Below, in pieces: positions 24,901-38,403 of a DNA stretch of 64,000 nt (its first letter is position 1; the number at the start of each line of letters is the position of its first letter). The stretch lies in NCBI GenBank assembly GCA_030737875.1, contig CM060926.1:314004922-314068921 (forward strand), written 5' to 3'. The notes under the pieces were generated by a model that worked only from the letters and a program-made list of their open reading frames with translations, did not search any database and was not told the DNA's origin. The DNA is from Allium sativum (lineage: Eukaryota > Streptophyta > Magnoliopsida > Asparagales > Amaryllidaceae). The position numbers were made by a program, and so were the translations under genes.

Positions 24901-25737
24901 GGAATAACGATATCTGCATCTTCCAAATTCGCATAATAATATCCGAATAGCCACGAAATCCAATACCGAAATGTTCCGAAGATTATTTCCATCCCAATTT
25001 ATTCATTGGAAAATTCTGGTTATTTTTAAAACCATTTCAAATCCAATTTGTTTCTTTAAAAATATTGGATTATTATTCTAGTTTATAACTAGTTCATTTT
25101 GATTAAAATTTATTTTTATCTTTACAAACGTGGAATTTTTCATCCCAATTCTTTCCAAATCATTAATTATGATTTTACACAAATTATTAATATTTTTAAT
25201 AATTTTATTAAGGCCCTTTCTAACGATTTCCATGAACGGTCATCGAACTTCACTTACAACGAACTTTTCCAAATTTGATTTGGACAAAATTCCAAATCCA
25301 ACTGTTAGATTTCAAATCACTTATATCAGTTGAAAGTTCTTTTCGATACGAACCCAATGGTTCAGGTTTTAGGAGAATCCGACGATCGGATCTCCCGTAA
25401 TATCAATCCGAAGTCATTGGTCGAAATTCGCGAACGGCCGCGGCGCAGCGCGTTCTATTCAGGCCATTAAATATATATAATATATATATTTCATCGATTT
25501 CCATTCAAAACGTATTTTATAAATCATTTATAAATTCATTTTAAAACGATTCCCACTTCATTTTCAATTTTAAACCAAAATTGAATATTAAATATCATTA
25601 TACTATTAAAATGATAATATTTTCAAAAATCAGATTTTGAAATCATTTCTTTTTCAATATTCATTATAAAAATGAATAAAATCGATATAAATATCGTTCG
25701 CGTTAAAATGGCGCAAATCTAATCAACACTGCTTCAT
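21920..25737 (-). repeat. B left LTR (element 3' LTR), outer piece
   Basis: Long-tail LTR type. Contains the polyadenylation-like end region, four copies of the 46-base hairpin (24158-24806), and the 25-base near-palindrome at 25372-25396. Short open frames here are not conserved. It ends in TTCAT, the target duplication of D. Confidence 0.9.
24158..24806 (-). repeat. Hairpin array in B left LTR, four copies
   Basis: Copies at about 24158-24203, 24493-24539, 24624-24668 and 24762-24806. Each, read on the plus strand, has GGGTT, GAAC, an AT-rich middle, GTTC or a variant, and AACCC, and can fold on itself. Confidence 0.8.
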
Positions 25738-26699
25738 TGTAATAACCCGGAAATCCGAGCCAATTTAAAAATTTTATTGTGGCAATTTTAGTGAATTTTT
25801 AATATTTAAAATGAATTATTTTGAATAATAACGACGGGAAATTTATTTTGAATAGAATTCGAACGTATATATTTATTTGAATCGTCATTAGAATATAATT
25901 ATTTTATTTTAATAATAAAAAGAATTGAAAATGGCGCGGTAGTTCGAAAATTCGATTTCAAAATTCAAATGAATGTGCAGGATTCAAAATAAACCGAATT
26001 TTAGTGAAACCAAAAATATTTGAATCTAATTGAGAATATCTTTCCAATGAATCCGAAAAATCAAAATTTCATAGCAGGGATAAAAAGTTATGCCCAGTTG
26101 AAAATTCAGAATAGTCGTTATGGAATTCTGGCCCTTAAAAATGGAAATTTTGCAAACGACCTCGGTTTTCGACGAAACCATTTTTGTTGGGTCCGTGATG
26201 TCAAGTTATTGCTAGATTCCAAAATTTGTAATTTTTCGAATCAATATGTGAGCGTGGTGAAGTTAAACGTGTTTTGACAGTTTCAGTCAATTTCGATCGA
26301 CCAGAAAATGGCCGGTCTCGAAATTTGACGAAATTAGTTTTGTTAGGACCGTATCGTCAGTACGAAGCTAGAAATAATTTTTCTGGAACTTTTCGAGTTA
26401 GTATGTGACCCCAGTAAATTGAAATGTGCGTTCAAATTCAATGTATAGATTTATATTTTGATTTTGACGAAAACTGATCGTAACAGTCGAATTGGCTTTC
26501 GAAACATATCCCATTGTGTTCGGGATGGGGGTAATTGGCTATGGACGACAGTTGGTGAGTCTCGTTTTGAGGTCGAAATAAAAAATTGCTTTTTGGGAAA
26601 ATAAAAAGATAATAAATAAATAAAATTAATAAGCCCCTTACCTACCCTTGGCCCCCCTTCTCTCCTCACTTACTGTTCACTACAGGAAATAAAAAAAAG

Positions 26700-26996
26700 A
26701 AAAGAAAAAAAAAATGCACCAATCCCTCTCGTCGCCCCCCATCGATCCACCGCCGCCCCCTCCGTCTACCCCCACCACACTCCGGAACACCGCTCTCCCT
26801 CTTCCCCCCCTCTCTCCAGCCATTCCACCTCCGTTGCTCCTCCCTCTCTCTCCACGTGAACCCCAAAATGGCCCAAACCCTAGAAGCTGCCGCCGAGACA
26901 CCTGGGCGACCACATGCGCGTGCGCACCCCCCTCCTCCGACTGAAAGGCCGCCGTCTCCGACTGACTAAGCCCCTCCCCTCCGATTCGCTGTGAGG
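26700..26996 (+). promoter_or_regulatory. GC-rich leader island in D with splice-donor-like edge
   Basis: A CT- and GC-rich block in otherwise AT-rich DNA. It ends at GCTGTGAG then GTATTTTTAT, a possible 5' splice site at 26996. The sequence beyond is intron-like (T-rich). Open frames here on both strands are compositional. Confidence 0.45.
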
Positions 26997-27199
26997 TATT
27001 TTTATTATTTGTTTTGTTTTAATTTATTTTAAATGTTTAAATTAGTTTATGTATGTTAAGGTTTTTAATTCATAACAGAAAAGATTGGATTTTTCTTCAT
27101 ATGAATGAAAAATAAAGTTATGATTTTTATTTTAAATAAAGCTATAATTTTTAACGTGTTTAAAGGAAGTTTAGGTTTTTATATAACATAAAGAGGTGA

Positions 27200-27610
27200 T
27201 TTTTATATGTGTGAGATGATAAAAATATGATTTTTATATATGTGAGATGATAAAAATATGATTTTTATATAGTAGAGATGATAAAAATATGATTTTTATA
27301 TACTAGAGAATATAAAAATGTGATTTTTATATGAGTGGCGATATAAAAATTAATCTTTATTAGAAGAAGAGCGATATAAAAAAATATAATTTTTATTATG
27401 AAGTTAGCATGATAAAAATATGATCTTTATTATATGAACACCGTTATAAAAATAGAATTTTTATCTATATAGTAGCGGTATAAAAATAGAATTTTTATCT
27501 ATATAGTAGCAGTATAAAAATGTGATTTTTATCAATATAGCGTGGTTATGAAAAAATAATGATTTTTATATACATAGCAACAATATAAAAATGTGATTTT
27601 TATATATTTA
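27200..27610 (+). repeat. Tandem small palindromes in D
   Basis: Repeated ATAAAAAT-ATG-ATTTTTAT units, some separated by GTGAGATG or ATATAGTAGCG spacers. Each is self-complementary. The position matches similar arrays in C and E. Confidence 0.8.
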
Positions 27611-27844
27611 GTGAATACGGGCAACAAAAGTGATGAAGGGCGAGCACGACGAAATTTTCTACATATGAAGAGTCGTGGCGTTTGGTTTAGCTAATCAGTG
27701 AGAACTCCTCACCTTTAATTTATTTCTAGTTTGAAATATATACTAGGATGCAGACGGTGCTTGGCAGCACCCGACACCCGTCGTCCACAGACCATGGATG
27801 ACTTGTTTGTTTGAATTCTGTGTTGAGAAATTGATTATGTGATG

Positions 27845-28500
27845 TGGAATGAAATAAAATATATATTCATGTGTTGAAATAAAATATATATTCATGTGTT
27901 GAATAAAAATATATATTCATATGTTGAAATAAAATATATATTCATGTGAGAAATAAAATAAATAATTATTTAAAAATCGAAGGATTTGTTTATGTACACC
28001 CATTTGACCGATATTGATTGGGACGATAAATTTTACACACAAATAAAAATCTGTGTTTATTGATTTGAAACCCCACACGGGTATTGGGATGATATTTGAC
28101 GTACACTAATCCCGATTGTTTAGTTGTATGTCAATCGATAGGTTGACAGACTGTGTAAGCGTTAATTATTTATATTTAATGCATATGCAGTTGAGTGGTG
28201 CACTCTGGGTGATGGTTGATGATTTATCGTTGCTATTATATACATGCGTTGTATGGAATCCATATAATTAACATTATATGGTAATTGATTGGGCCTCATT
28301 CAAATTTGGAAAATAAGGAATATTATAAAAGAAAATTCATGTGTTGAATAGAAAGAAAATTCATGTGTTGTGTTGAATAGAAAGAAAATTCATGTGTTGA
28401 ATAGAATAAATATTCATGTGTTGAATAAGAATAAATATTCATGTGTTGAATAAAAATATATATTCATGTGTTGAAGATAATATTCATTTGTTTAATAGAA
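27845..28500 (+). repeat. TTCATGTGTTGAA tandem repeats in D, two clusters
   Basis: Clusters at about 27848-27960 and 28325-28500 with units of roughly 24-27 bp containing ATTCATGTGTTGAATA. They are separated by a single-copy segment containing CCCCACACGGGTATTGGGATG. Confidence 0.8.
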
Positions 28501-29485
28501 TAACAAAGTTATTGAAAAATATAAAGTCGGGTTGATTAGATATGCGCCATTTTGACGCGAACGATAATTATATCGATTTTATTCATCTTTATAATGAATA
28601 TCGAAAAGAAAGTGATTTCAAAATATAACGTTTTGAAAATATTATCATTTATAGATTAATGACATGGAATATTCAATTTTGATCAAAAATTGAATATGAA
28701 GTTGAAATCGTTTTGAAAACGAATTTTAAACGATTTATAAATTATCTTTTAAAAGGAAATCGACGAAATAAATATAATATAAATATTATATATATATATT
28801 TATATATATATAATGACCTGAATAGAACGCGCCGCGCTGCGGCGGTTCGCGAATTTCGACCATTGGCTTCGAACGGATATTACGGGAGATCCGACCGTCG
28901 GATTCTCCTAAAACCGGAGCCATTGGGTTCGTAACGAAAAGAGCTTTCCAATGAATATTAGAAATTTGAAATCTAACGGTTGGGTTTGGAATTATGTCCA
29001 AATCAAATTTGGAAAAGGTCACTGTAAGTGCAGTTCGATGGCTGTTGATGGAAATCGACTGTACGGGCCTTGGTAAAATTATTAAAAATAGTAATAATTT
29101 GTGTAAAATCATAAGAAATGATTTGGGAAGAATTGGGATGAAAAATTCTATACTGGAAAAGATAAAAATAGTTTTTTATCGAAATGAACTAGTTTTGAAA
29201 TAGAATTATAATCCATTTATTTTTAAATAAATAAATTGGATTTGAAATGGTTTTAAAAGTAACCAGAATTTCCAATAATTGAATTGGAATGGATTTGAAT
29301 CGAAATTGTCTTTGGAATATTTCGATGTTGGATTTTGTGATTATACAGATATTGTTATGGAAATTTGAAAGATATACTTATATCGTTATTTCCAATACGA
29401 TATTTGTTGGTCGTAGAATTTGATATCGAATATAAGCCGATATATTTTCTATTCAGAGCCTTGTATTTAATATCAAATGGGATTT

Positions 29486-29739
29486 GGGTTTGTCGTGAAT
29501 GGTGTCTTCATTAACACTGTTCTTAAACCAAGTTGAGAAAAAGATTAAATCTTTTTATTTTAGATTTAATAAAGTATACCCATTAAAATGGAATTTAATT
29601 AGAATTGAATTTGAATTGATTTTTGGGTTTATCGTGAACGGTGTTTTAAATAACACTTGTTCTTTAACCCGGTAATTAATAGAATGTGGTTTTGGGTTTA
29701 TCGTGAACCGTGTTTTAAATGACATTGGTTCTTTAACCC
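29486..29739 (+). repeat. Hairpin array in D, three copies
   Basis: Copies at 29486-29530, 29625-29670 and 29694-29739. Paired parts: GGGTT with AACCC, GAAC with GTTC, and GTGTT with AACAC (best in the second). Confidence 0.8.
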
Positions 29740-30103
29740 AGTTAAAGACAGAGTATGATTTCCCAAGTTAAATAATCATTGATAGTGATTATTGGGAAGA
29801 TTAAAACCAAGTGGAGTTTTAATGAATCTTTAATTAGATGGAAATGATCGGGAATGGAGTATCACCAGTTCTTGTTGCAGTCATGATGGGGGGTTCTCTC
29901 TTCGCGGTTTGGTAGCGAACGGGAGACTCTAACCCCCACATGTCCCTTGCCGGGGTTGGTTTGGCAATGGCCGGGAGGCTCGAGATGGTCGCTGTAAAAC
30001 AAGTGTACTGGGGGACCAATGGAAGCCACGGTGGATTTTACCTGCTGTAATGGAGGATGAAGGGATGGTTGCATAGCCTACCGGATTTCGCGTTATCGTT
30101 TCA

Positions 30104-32440
30104 TTCATACATTTCAATATTTTCGTATCCATCCAAAATCGGACATTAAAATCAGATTTTAATCCTTTATTGAATATTATTTTAAAATATTCCTTATTTT
30201 TAAATATTTGTTATTTTAAAATATTCGTTCTTTCCAAATTGGAATCAAACACAGTCAATTAGCATATAATATTATTTATATGGATTCCATACAACACATG
30301 TATATATTATCAACGATAAACAATCATCCATCATCCACAGTGCATTACACAACTGCATAAGCATTAAATATAAATAATTAACGCTTACAGCAGTCAGTCG
30401 ACCAATGGATTGACATACAATTAAACAATTGGGATTAGTGTACATCAAATATCATCTCAATACCCGTGTGGGGTTTCAATCAACAAACACATATTTTATT
30501 TGTACAGTAGGGCGATGCGTAAAATATATCGTCCCAATCAATGTCAGTTAAATGGGTGTATGTAAACAAATCATCCGAATTGTAAATGAGTATTTATTTT
30601 CATTTCAGGAGAATTTTATGTCGTTCATATATACGTTAAAAATTATATTTTTAACGATAAAATATTTTATTCAACACATGAATATTTTATATAATTCATT
30701 CATTCAATAAAAATTGATATTTTTGTTGTTCATACATTCTATTCAACACATGAATATTTTATATAATTCATTCCATATCATAACACAATATAGCCCAAAC
30801 AAACAATTATGGTTTGTACAATAAATGGTGTCAGGGGCTTCTAAGCCCCATCTGCAACCTAGTATATATTTGACTATAAAATAAATTGAGTGAGAAAGAG
30901 TTCCCACTTAGGGTTCCACTCCGCCATTCTTTAAAGGATGGTTTGGATTTGATTTTTCCCTTTATTCTAATTTGCTCCAAATTGCCTCTAGTCGGTTCCA
31001 TGTTGAAGTGCTCGTCGAGTCGAGTCCAACGCATTTTGAATCGTCGGATTTTGACCTCGTATGAAGAAGATACGATTATATGTGTGATAATTACAAAATT
31101 TATTAATTAATTAAAATTAAAATCCTTAATTATCCTCTTTCTTCTGAAAAACCCGACCCCCCTTTCAAACCCAATGTTGACTTCGTTTTCCGCTCACCGC
31201 TGCCATATCCGGTGACCGTACGTCCATCAGAGCACCCCACGTCAACCACCCACGCTAGCCGCCCCTCCTCCCCGAGCGCCGCCACCTTTGGTGGCCTGCC
31301 GCGCCTCGAAACTCACTTTGAACGCGAAACTTTGTGCCCCAATTTTGCGCAATACACCACACCATTTTTGATCATACTTGTACCAATCAAAAGCCCTTCC
31401 AATCCTCTATAATGTTTGCTTCAGATTGGATTTCTAATTCGAGATGGATTTGGTGAAAAACCGCTTTGAAATTTTGAGCGACATTGGCCGTGGATTTCTT
31501 AAATGTCAGCCGCGTTATAATAAGCTAGGGTTAGGGTTTTATAAACTTTTATATTATATTTTATTGTTTTATTTATTCCTAAAAAGACTAGTTTTTCAAT
31601 TCTAACTCCAAATCAAACTCAACGACTATCGCCCTTAACTAAACACCCCCATTCCGAACACAATGGGATATGTTTCGTAAGCTAATTCGACTGTTTCGAT
31701 TAGTTTTAATCAAAATTAAAATATATAACATTCAATATTCAATTTGAACGTATATTTTAATTTACTAGGGCCACATACTGACTCAAAAAATTCCAGAAAA
31801 ATAAATCTTGCTATGTTTTGATGATACGGTCCTAACAAAACTAATTTGTTGAATTTGGAGACTGTTTGAAAAATGGTCAATTTCTGGTCGATCCAATTTG
31901 ACTAAAATTGACCAAACACATTTTCTTTTGCCACGCTCACATATTAATTCCAAAAATTATGAAAATTGGAATCTAACAATAATTTGACATTCCAGATCCA
32001 ACAAAAGTATATTCGTCGAAAATAGAGGTCATTTGCAAAATGGCTATTTTTAAGGGCTATATATTATACTAAAATTTACATAAATTCTACAACGACTATT
32101 TTAAATTTTAAACCGGACATAACTTTTAATTTATATTATGAAATCTCAGTTTCTTACATTCGTCAGAAAGATATTATTAAACAGATAGAAATATTTCTTG
32201 TTTTACTAAAATTTGGTTTATTTTGAATCCTGTACATTGATTTGAAATTTAAATTCGTATTCTCAAACTACCGCGCCATTTCAGGCTCGTTTTATAATAA
32301 AATAAATTTATTCATTCTAACTTCAATTTAAATAATTTTTAGTCATTATTATTAAAAATAAATTATTTTAAATATTCAAAATCCATTAAAATAGTTACAA
32401 TAAAAAAATTAAATTGGTTGTGAAAATCCGAGTTGTTACA
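30104..32440 (-). repeat. B left LTR, inner piece
   Basis: Resumes after D with TTCATACATTTC and ends GAGTTGTTACA, the minus-strand LTR start. It contains a GC-rich block at 31140-31330 and the promoter-like TATA plus telo-box at 31526-31547. Confidence 0.9.
31526..31547 (-). promoter_or_regulatory. TATA box and telo-box-like motif in B LTR
   Basis: On the minus strand, GTTTATAAAACCCTAACCCTA: a TATA-like word overlapping AAACCCTAA. The B right LTR has a similar but less perfect copy near 50920-50940. Confidence 0.45.
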
Positions 32441-32455
32441 GTCTCCTTCACTTAA
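32441..32455 (-). other. B polypurine tract
   Basis: The minus strand reads TTAAGTGAAGGAGAC, adjoining TGTAACAACTCGG. It is the degraded equivalent of AAGTGGGGGAGAT in C. Confidence 0.75.
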
Positions 32456-33472
32456 AATCTTTTCGTCCTCGAAAAGAAACGGAGCTGAAAGTTGTTTAAC
32501 TAACCAACATAACTTTCATTCTTCAACTTTTCTGTTTCTAAGAATTTTCTATTTTTTCAAAAATTTGGCTAACACCCTAAATTTTCGAAAAATTTCACCA
32601 TAACCTCCTTTGTGCGGGTTTATATTTAAAACCGCAACTTATCTCACAGGGCCCTCATCAATCCAAAAGAAAAAGCCAAGCGGTAAGCCAATCGGCTCAT
32701 AAAATCATCAAAAACCAAGAAATACAGTAAATATGTACCTATTTGTCGGGTATACAATTTTATTCCTCTTCTTAGCTTCCATGCTATGACCTGTTCAATT
32801 ATATACATGTACATATATGCAATTCTAATCAATTTTCAACTTAGTTAAATATTTGATTCGATTTGGCTAATTTCACCTTTCATTTTCCATATTGGTTTTA
32901 TTAGTCCAATAATTTTATTAGTTAAACTAATAATCACACATCACAACCAACAATCAATTAGTTGATTAAATTTTCAAATGCATAACTTTAATATATACTC
33001 AAAATCATATTTTTGATGTCATTTCACAACAATAAACCCTATCTAGTTTTGGTTCTCACACCAGTCGATTGGAAATATATAGATATCCCACTTTCGAAGC
33101 TCGAAAATAAAAACTGATAACTTACAACATTATCAGAATCATCCCCGGACGACTAGAGTGTGATTCTATACCCACCCAGTATATTTGAGACTTCGAATAT
33201 ACGTTCATGACGCGTATATGCAAAATCTTCATATACTCGATTGTCCAAATTTAATATAAAATAAAATACTCAAATACGTATAATTAGATTTAATTTTCAA
33301 AACAAAATTTATTTTCATTTTTATTTTAAAAATAACACTCTTAACACTCATTCTAGGATGCTACCGATGCTATCTCTAACGAGTCATTCCTATTGGATAT
33401 TACTAATCTAATCTCTGATGAATTCTTTCGTTTGGTCCTAATGTGTCTTGTTCTTGAGCTTTGTAAACCAAA

Positions 33473-33484
33473 GCTATGATACCA
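33473..33484 (-). other. B primer-binding site
   Basis: The minus strand reads TGGTATCATAGC (one change from TGGTATCAGAGC), three bases from the LTR end. Confidence 0.85.
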
Positions 33485-33487
33485 AAA

Positions 33488-36400
33488 TGAAATGACCCAA
33501 ACTCGCCCTTACGGGAAAGCCTAGATTGAGTTGAGAACACGACAAATCAGAACACAAACAGAAGAATATTTCATTGTTATTACAACAATTTACATCAGAG
33601 TACAAGAATATAACAGAGTATGAATAAATAATATACATCAGAAAAATATCAGAGATTAAATTATATTACATAGCAGCGGAAAATTAATACATAACACAAC
33701 TGAAAGAAATACTCAGATACAGAGCTTTTCGAATATAGCTCTAGTTGTAAACTAGGATCCTGGAAAATAGAAATCTGCAAAACCGAAACTACTAGCTACC
33801 CGTGTGGAAAATAGGGGCACCCAGAGTTTAGGTTAAAACAATAAACTACAGGTCAGTCATGTGACTGGTGTGAGAACTAAAATAGTTATTTAAAACTTTA
33901 CTTTAATATCGGGTAAATCAAGGGACCACGCCGTATAACCTGGAATGCGTTTTCTCCCAAGAATGCCAATGCATAAAACAGTTTATAGACAACACAATGC
34001 TTTTCGAAAAATGAAGCTATTATAAGACTTAGGTCCCATCACACAATGCAACGCAAGCCGAAGGATAAAGTTTTACCTTATAATAGCCAAAAATGCTTGG
34101 TACGTGAAATTTCATATTTTATTATTACTATAAGTGAAGAAATCAACTTCAAATATAAATGTACCAATCATAGACAGCCTAGTATCCCATGCTACTATGT
34201 CGCCATACTAGTTCTGCAATTAAAACCGAAATGTTACGTTTTGGAAGTTGGATTCCATCTATGAACCAAGGCAAGGGGTCGTCCTTACTGAATTTGAGGC
34301 GCTCTAGCCCGTGTCTCAGGATACAGCCGCAACTTCACCTTGGACCTTCAGGGCCGGTCCACACTGAGTGGATTAATAATCCCTGAACAATACGCTTCCC
34401 CGCCTTATGGGGCGTAAGTTTGGTCAGTATGTCGACCATGTCATCCATCAGCCCCGTAGTGACCGATATATCCGAGTTACCTCGCTATCCATCAAAATAA
34501 TAAGCAATATCCACATGAGTAAAATGTATGGGCTCCATACCCTGACACCACTCCTAGCTAGAAGGAAACGCATGCCCTCCCTGAAGTCCTCTCCCGTTTC
34601 TGGTTCATACCAGGGTGTGAGGCTCACGAATTAACGCTACATAAAGTTATGCTATTTAAAGTCGTGCTTTGATCATCAACCACAAGGCCCTACTTTTCAA
34701 CAAAAGCCTTGATCACATCCCACTCAGCATGCCACACTGTCACTCCATACGTAGCACTGATTTCTGGTGATATATAACCTCTAAGCTCGTACGTCTTAAA
34801 GAAGGGTATTAAGCAAGAGAATAAATTCTCCACTACCAAACAGTATAAAGGAATACACTGTCAGACATACTATCCATTTGCAAGTCCATTCTGGGTCTGA
34901 ACGAAACCGAAGGCACCTTATTCCTCGTCCCATATAACCAATACATGAGGGAGGTCTTCGCATATCCAGTCGATCTCCAAGTACGTCTGGACGATCACCA
35001 CTTATTACATTGTCTTGGGATGCCTCCCAATCAAGATATCAATAATCATCCAAATGATGTGAAGATCTCTAGTCTTCAACCACCGTCTTCATCGTCGACT
35101 TATCATCGTATCAATTATTCAGATGGGATAAACCCGGTCTTTCCGAATAACTCGCGTATTTTATAAACAAGTGCTAGAAAAACACAACATACGCCTCATT
35201 CCAATCAAGATAATTCTTTTATTCAAATATTCACATCATTAGGTAAAGATTCCCACTAATTTTATCAAAGATAAATTCTTTAAATTTATTCTTTAATATT
35301 CCTTCGGATATCAATTCAAACCAAATTAAGGTTTATCCAAACTAGTCGGGATTAGCGCACCTTACCGAAGTAATCATTTGTTTTATTTCCCAATCCCAAC
35401 CTATTCATTCCATGGAGTGAAACTGGTAATACTCCATATCTAACACCACAGTGTTATCGGTAAATTTAATTTTTATTTCATGTTCAAATCTAACTAAAGA
35501 TTTAACTATCGCCTGGAGTAAAATTGGGGGTACTCCATTCTCGATCATTTCCCAAATTTGATAATCTAAATTATCACATTTCCATTTCAATCTAGCAAAA
35601 GATTCATTAAAATTTCACTTAGTTTTAATCTTCAAAAAATCATTATATAATGGTTATTCAAATTCAGGAAATAAATCATGTCTTTAACTGGGGAAAAGAA
35701 CCAATGTCATTTAAACCACAGTTCACGATAAACCCAAAATAACATTCCATTAATTATGGAATCTTCACGGAAAACAGATCAATATATATAATCTATATAA
35801 ACTTCCATATCCAACCAATAATATAAATGGAATAACGGCAAAGCCTTTTAAATTCCATATATAGTAACAGTCTTCCTCCATAGAAGTTCACTTCGATTAT
35901 TATGAAATCGAATTTCATTCCATTCCAATTTATTTTATTATATAGGAAAAAATTTCTTTGGAAAATCCCATTAAATCTTAATAGAAAGATTTATATATTC
36001 CAAATCACATTTCACAATTAATCGGGTTAAAGAACGAATGTCGCTAAAACATAGTTCACAATAAACCCAATTCACATTCCATTTTACTCCAATTACTAAA
36101 TATAACTGGAAACTCTAATAATCTTAATTAAAATATTTATTCTTTTCACACGGGGTTTAAGAATAGTGCTATTAAAGACACCATTCACGACAAACCCAAA
36201 ATCCAGTTCTTTTATTAAATTCCAATTAAAAATTAATTAATTGGAAAACTTCACTAAATCTTAACTAAAAGATTTATTCTTTTCTCAACTGGGTTTAAGA
36301 ACAGTGTTATTTAACACACCGTTCACGACAAACCCAAAATCCAATTTAATATTAAATACAAGGCTTTGAATAGAAATTATATCAGCTTATATTAAATATC

Positions 36401-38403
36401 AAATTCTGAAACTAACGGATATCGTATTGGGAATAACGATATTTGTATCTTCCAAATTCCCATAATAATATCCGTATAACCACGAAATCCAATATCGAAA
36501 TACTTCGAATATTATTTCCATTCCAATTCATTCATTGAAAATTTCTGGTTATTTTTAAAACCATTTCAAATCCAATTTGTTTCTTTAAAAATATTGGATT
36601 ATTATTCTAGTTAATAACCAGTTCATTTTGATAAAAATATATTTTTATCTTTACAAACATGGAATTTTTCATCCCAATTCTTTCTAAATTATTTATTATG
36701 ATTTTAAACAAATTATTAATATTTTTAATAATTTTATTAAGGCCATTTCAGTCGATTTCCATGAACGGTCATCGAATTGCACTTACAACGACCTTTTCCA
36801 AATTTGATTTGGACATAATTCCAAATCCAACCATTAGATTTCAAATCTCTTATATTAGTTGGAATTCCCTTTTCGATACGAACCCAATGGCTATGGTTTT
36901 AGGAGAATCCGACGGTCGGATCTCCCGTAATATCGATGTCAATGGTCGAAGTCAATGGTTTCTATTCAGGCCATTAAATTTATACAATATATATTGTATA
37001 TATTTCGTTGATTTCCATTCAAAACGTGTTTTATTAATCGTTTATAAATTCGTTTTACAACGATTCCCACTTCATTTTCAATTTTAAATCAAAATTGAAT
37101 ATTCCATATCATTATACTATCAAAATGATAATATTTCAAAAACCTGATTTTGAAATCATTTCTTTTTCGATATTCATTATAAAAATGAATAAAATTGATA
37201 TAAATATCGTTCGCGTTAAAATGGCGAAAATCTAATCAACATGGCTTCATACATTTCAATATTTTCGTATCCATTCAAAACCGGACATTAAAATCAGATT
37301 TTAATCCTTTATTGAATATTATTTTAAAAAATTACTTATTTTAAAATATTTGTTATTTTAAAATATTCGTTCTTTCCGAACTGGAATTAGACACAGTCAA
37401 TTACCATATAATATTATTTATATGGATTCCATACAACACATGTATATAATAACAACGATAAACAATCATCCATCATCCACAGTGCATTACACAACTGCAT
37501 AAGCATTAAATAAAAATAATTAACGCTTACAGCAGTCTGTCAACCAATCGATTGACATACAACTAAACAATTGGAATTAGTGTATGTCAAATATCATCCC
37601 AATACCCGTGTGGGGTTTCAATTAACAAACACATATTTTATTTGTACAGTAGGGCGATGCGTAAAATATATCGTCCCAATCAATATCAGTTAAATGGGTG
37701 TACATAAGCAAATCATCTGATTTGTAAATAAAAATTTATTTTCATTTTAGGAGAATTTTATTCCATTCATATATACGTTAAAAATTATATTTTTAACGAT
37801 AAAATATTTTATTCAACACATGAATATTTTATATAATTCATTCATTCAATAAAAACTGATATTTTTATTGTTCATACATTTTATTCAACACATGAATATT
37901 TTGTATAATTCATTCCACATCATAACAAAAAACAGCCCAAACAAAAAATCATGGTTTGTATAATAAATGGTGTCGGGGGCTTCTAAGCCCCCTCTACAAC
38001 GTAGTATATATTTGACTGTAAAATAAATTGAGTGAGAAAGAGTTCTCACTTAGGGTTCCACTCCACCATTCTTTAAAGGATGGTTTGGATTTGAAATTTC
38101 CCTTTTTCTAATATGCTCCAAATTGCTTCTAGTTAATTCCATGTTGAAGTGCTCGTTAAGACGAGTCCAACGCATTTTGAATCGTTGGATTTTGACCACG
38201 TATGAAGAAGATACAACAATATGTGTGTTAATTACATAATTTATTAATTAATTAAAATTAAAATCCTTAATTACCCTCTTTCTTCTGAAAAACCCGACCC
38301 TTCTTCAAACCCAACGTCGATTTCCTTTCCCGCTCGCCGCTGCCACATCCGGTGACCGGATGTCCATCAGAGCACCCCACGTCAACCGCCCTCGCTAGCC
38401 ACC
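33488..38403 (-). repeat. B right LTR (element 5' LTR), outer piece
   Basis: Collinear with the left LTR from 21920. It contains a hairpin array (35690-36335) and the near-palindrome (36902-36926). It is interrupted at 38403 by C inside the GC-rich leader (GCTAGCCACC). Confidence 0.9.
35690..36335 (-). repeat. Hairpin array in B right LTR, four copies
   Basis: Copies at about 35690-35734, 36023-36068, 36153-36197 and 36291-36335, in the same positions as in the left LTR. Confidence 0.8.

Larger units (their letters stand above)
25738..30103 (+). mobile_element. D: solo LTR, short-tail type, 4366 bp
   Basis: Starts TGTAATAACCCGG and ends ATCGTTTCA, with an exact duplication TTCAT (25733-25737 and 30104-30108). 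B's right LTR shows the uninterrupted site (GGCTTCATACATTTC, near 37241). No primer site or internal region is present, so it is a solo LTR or a single-LTR product. It ends in the GC-rich 233-base tail that it shares with C's 5' LTR. Confidence 0.92.
32441..33487 (-). other. B internal region, 1047 bp, non-coding
   Basis: Minus-strand reading: primer site (33473-33484), hairpin-prone leader (about 33345-33410), paired tetraloop motif (32674-32697), then GAGGACGAAAAG and a purine tract before the 3' LTR. No coding frame with similarity. It is homologous to the C internal region. Confidence 0.85.
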
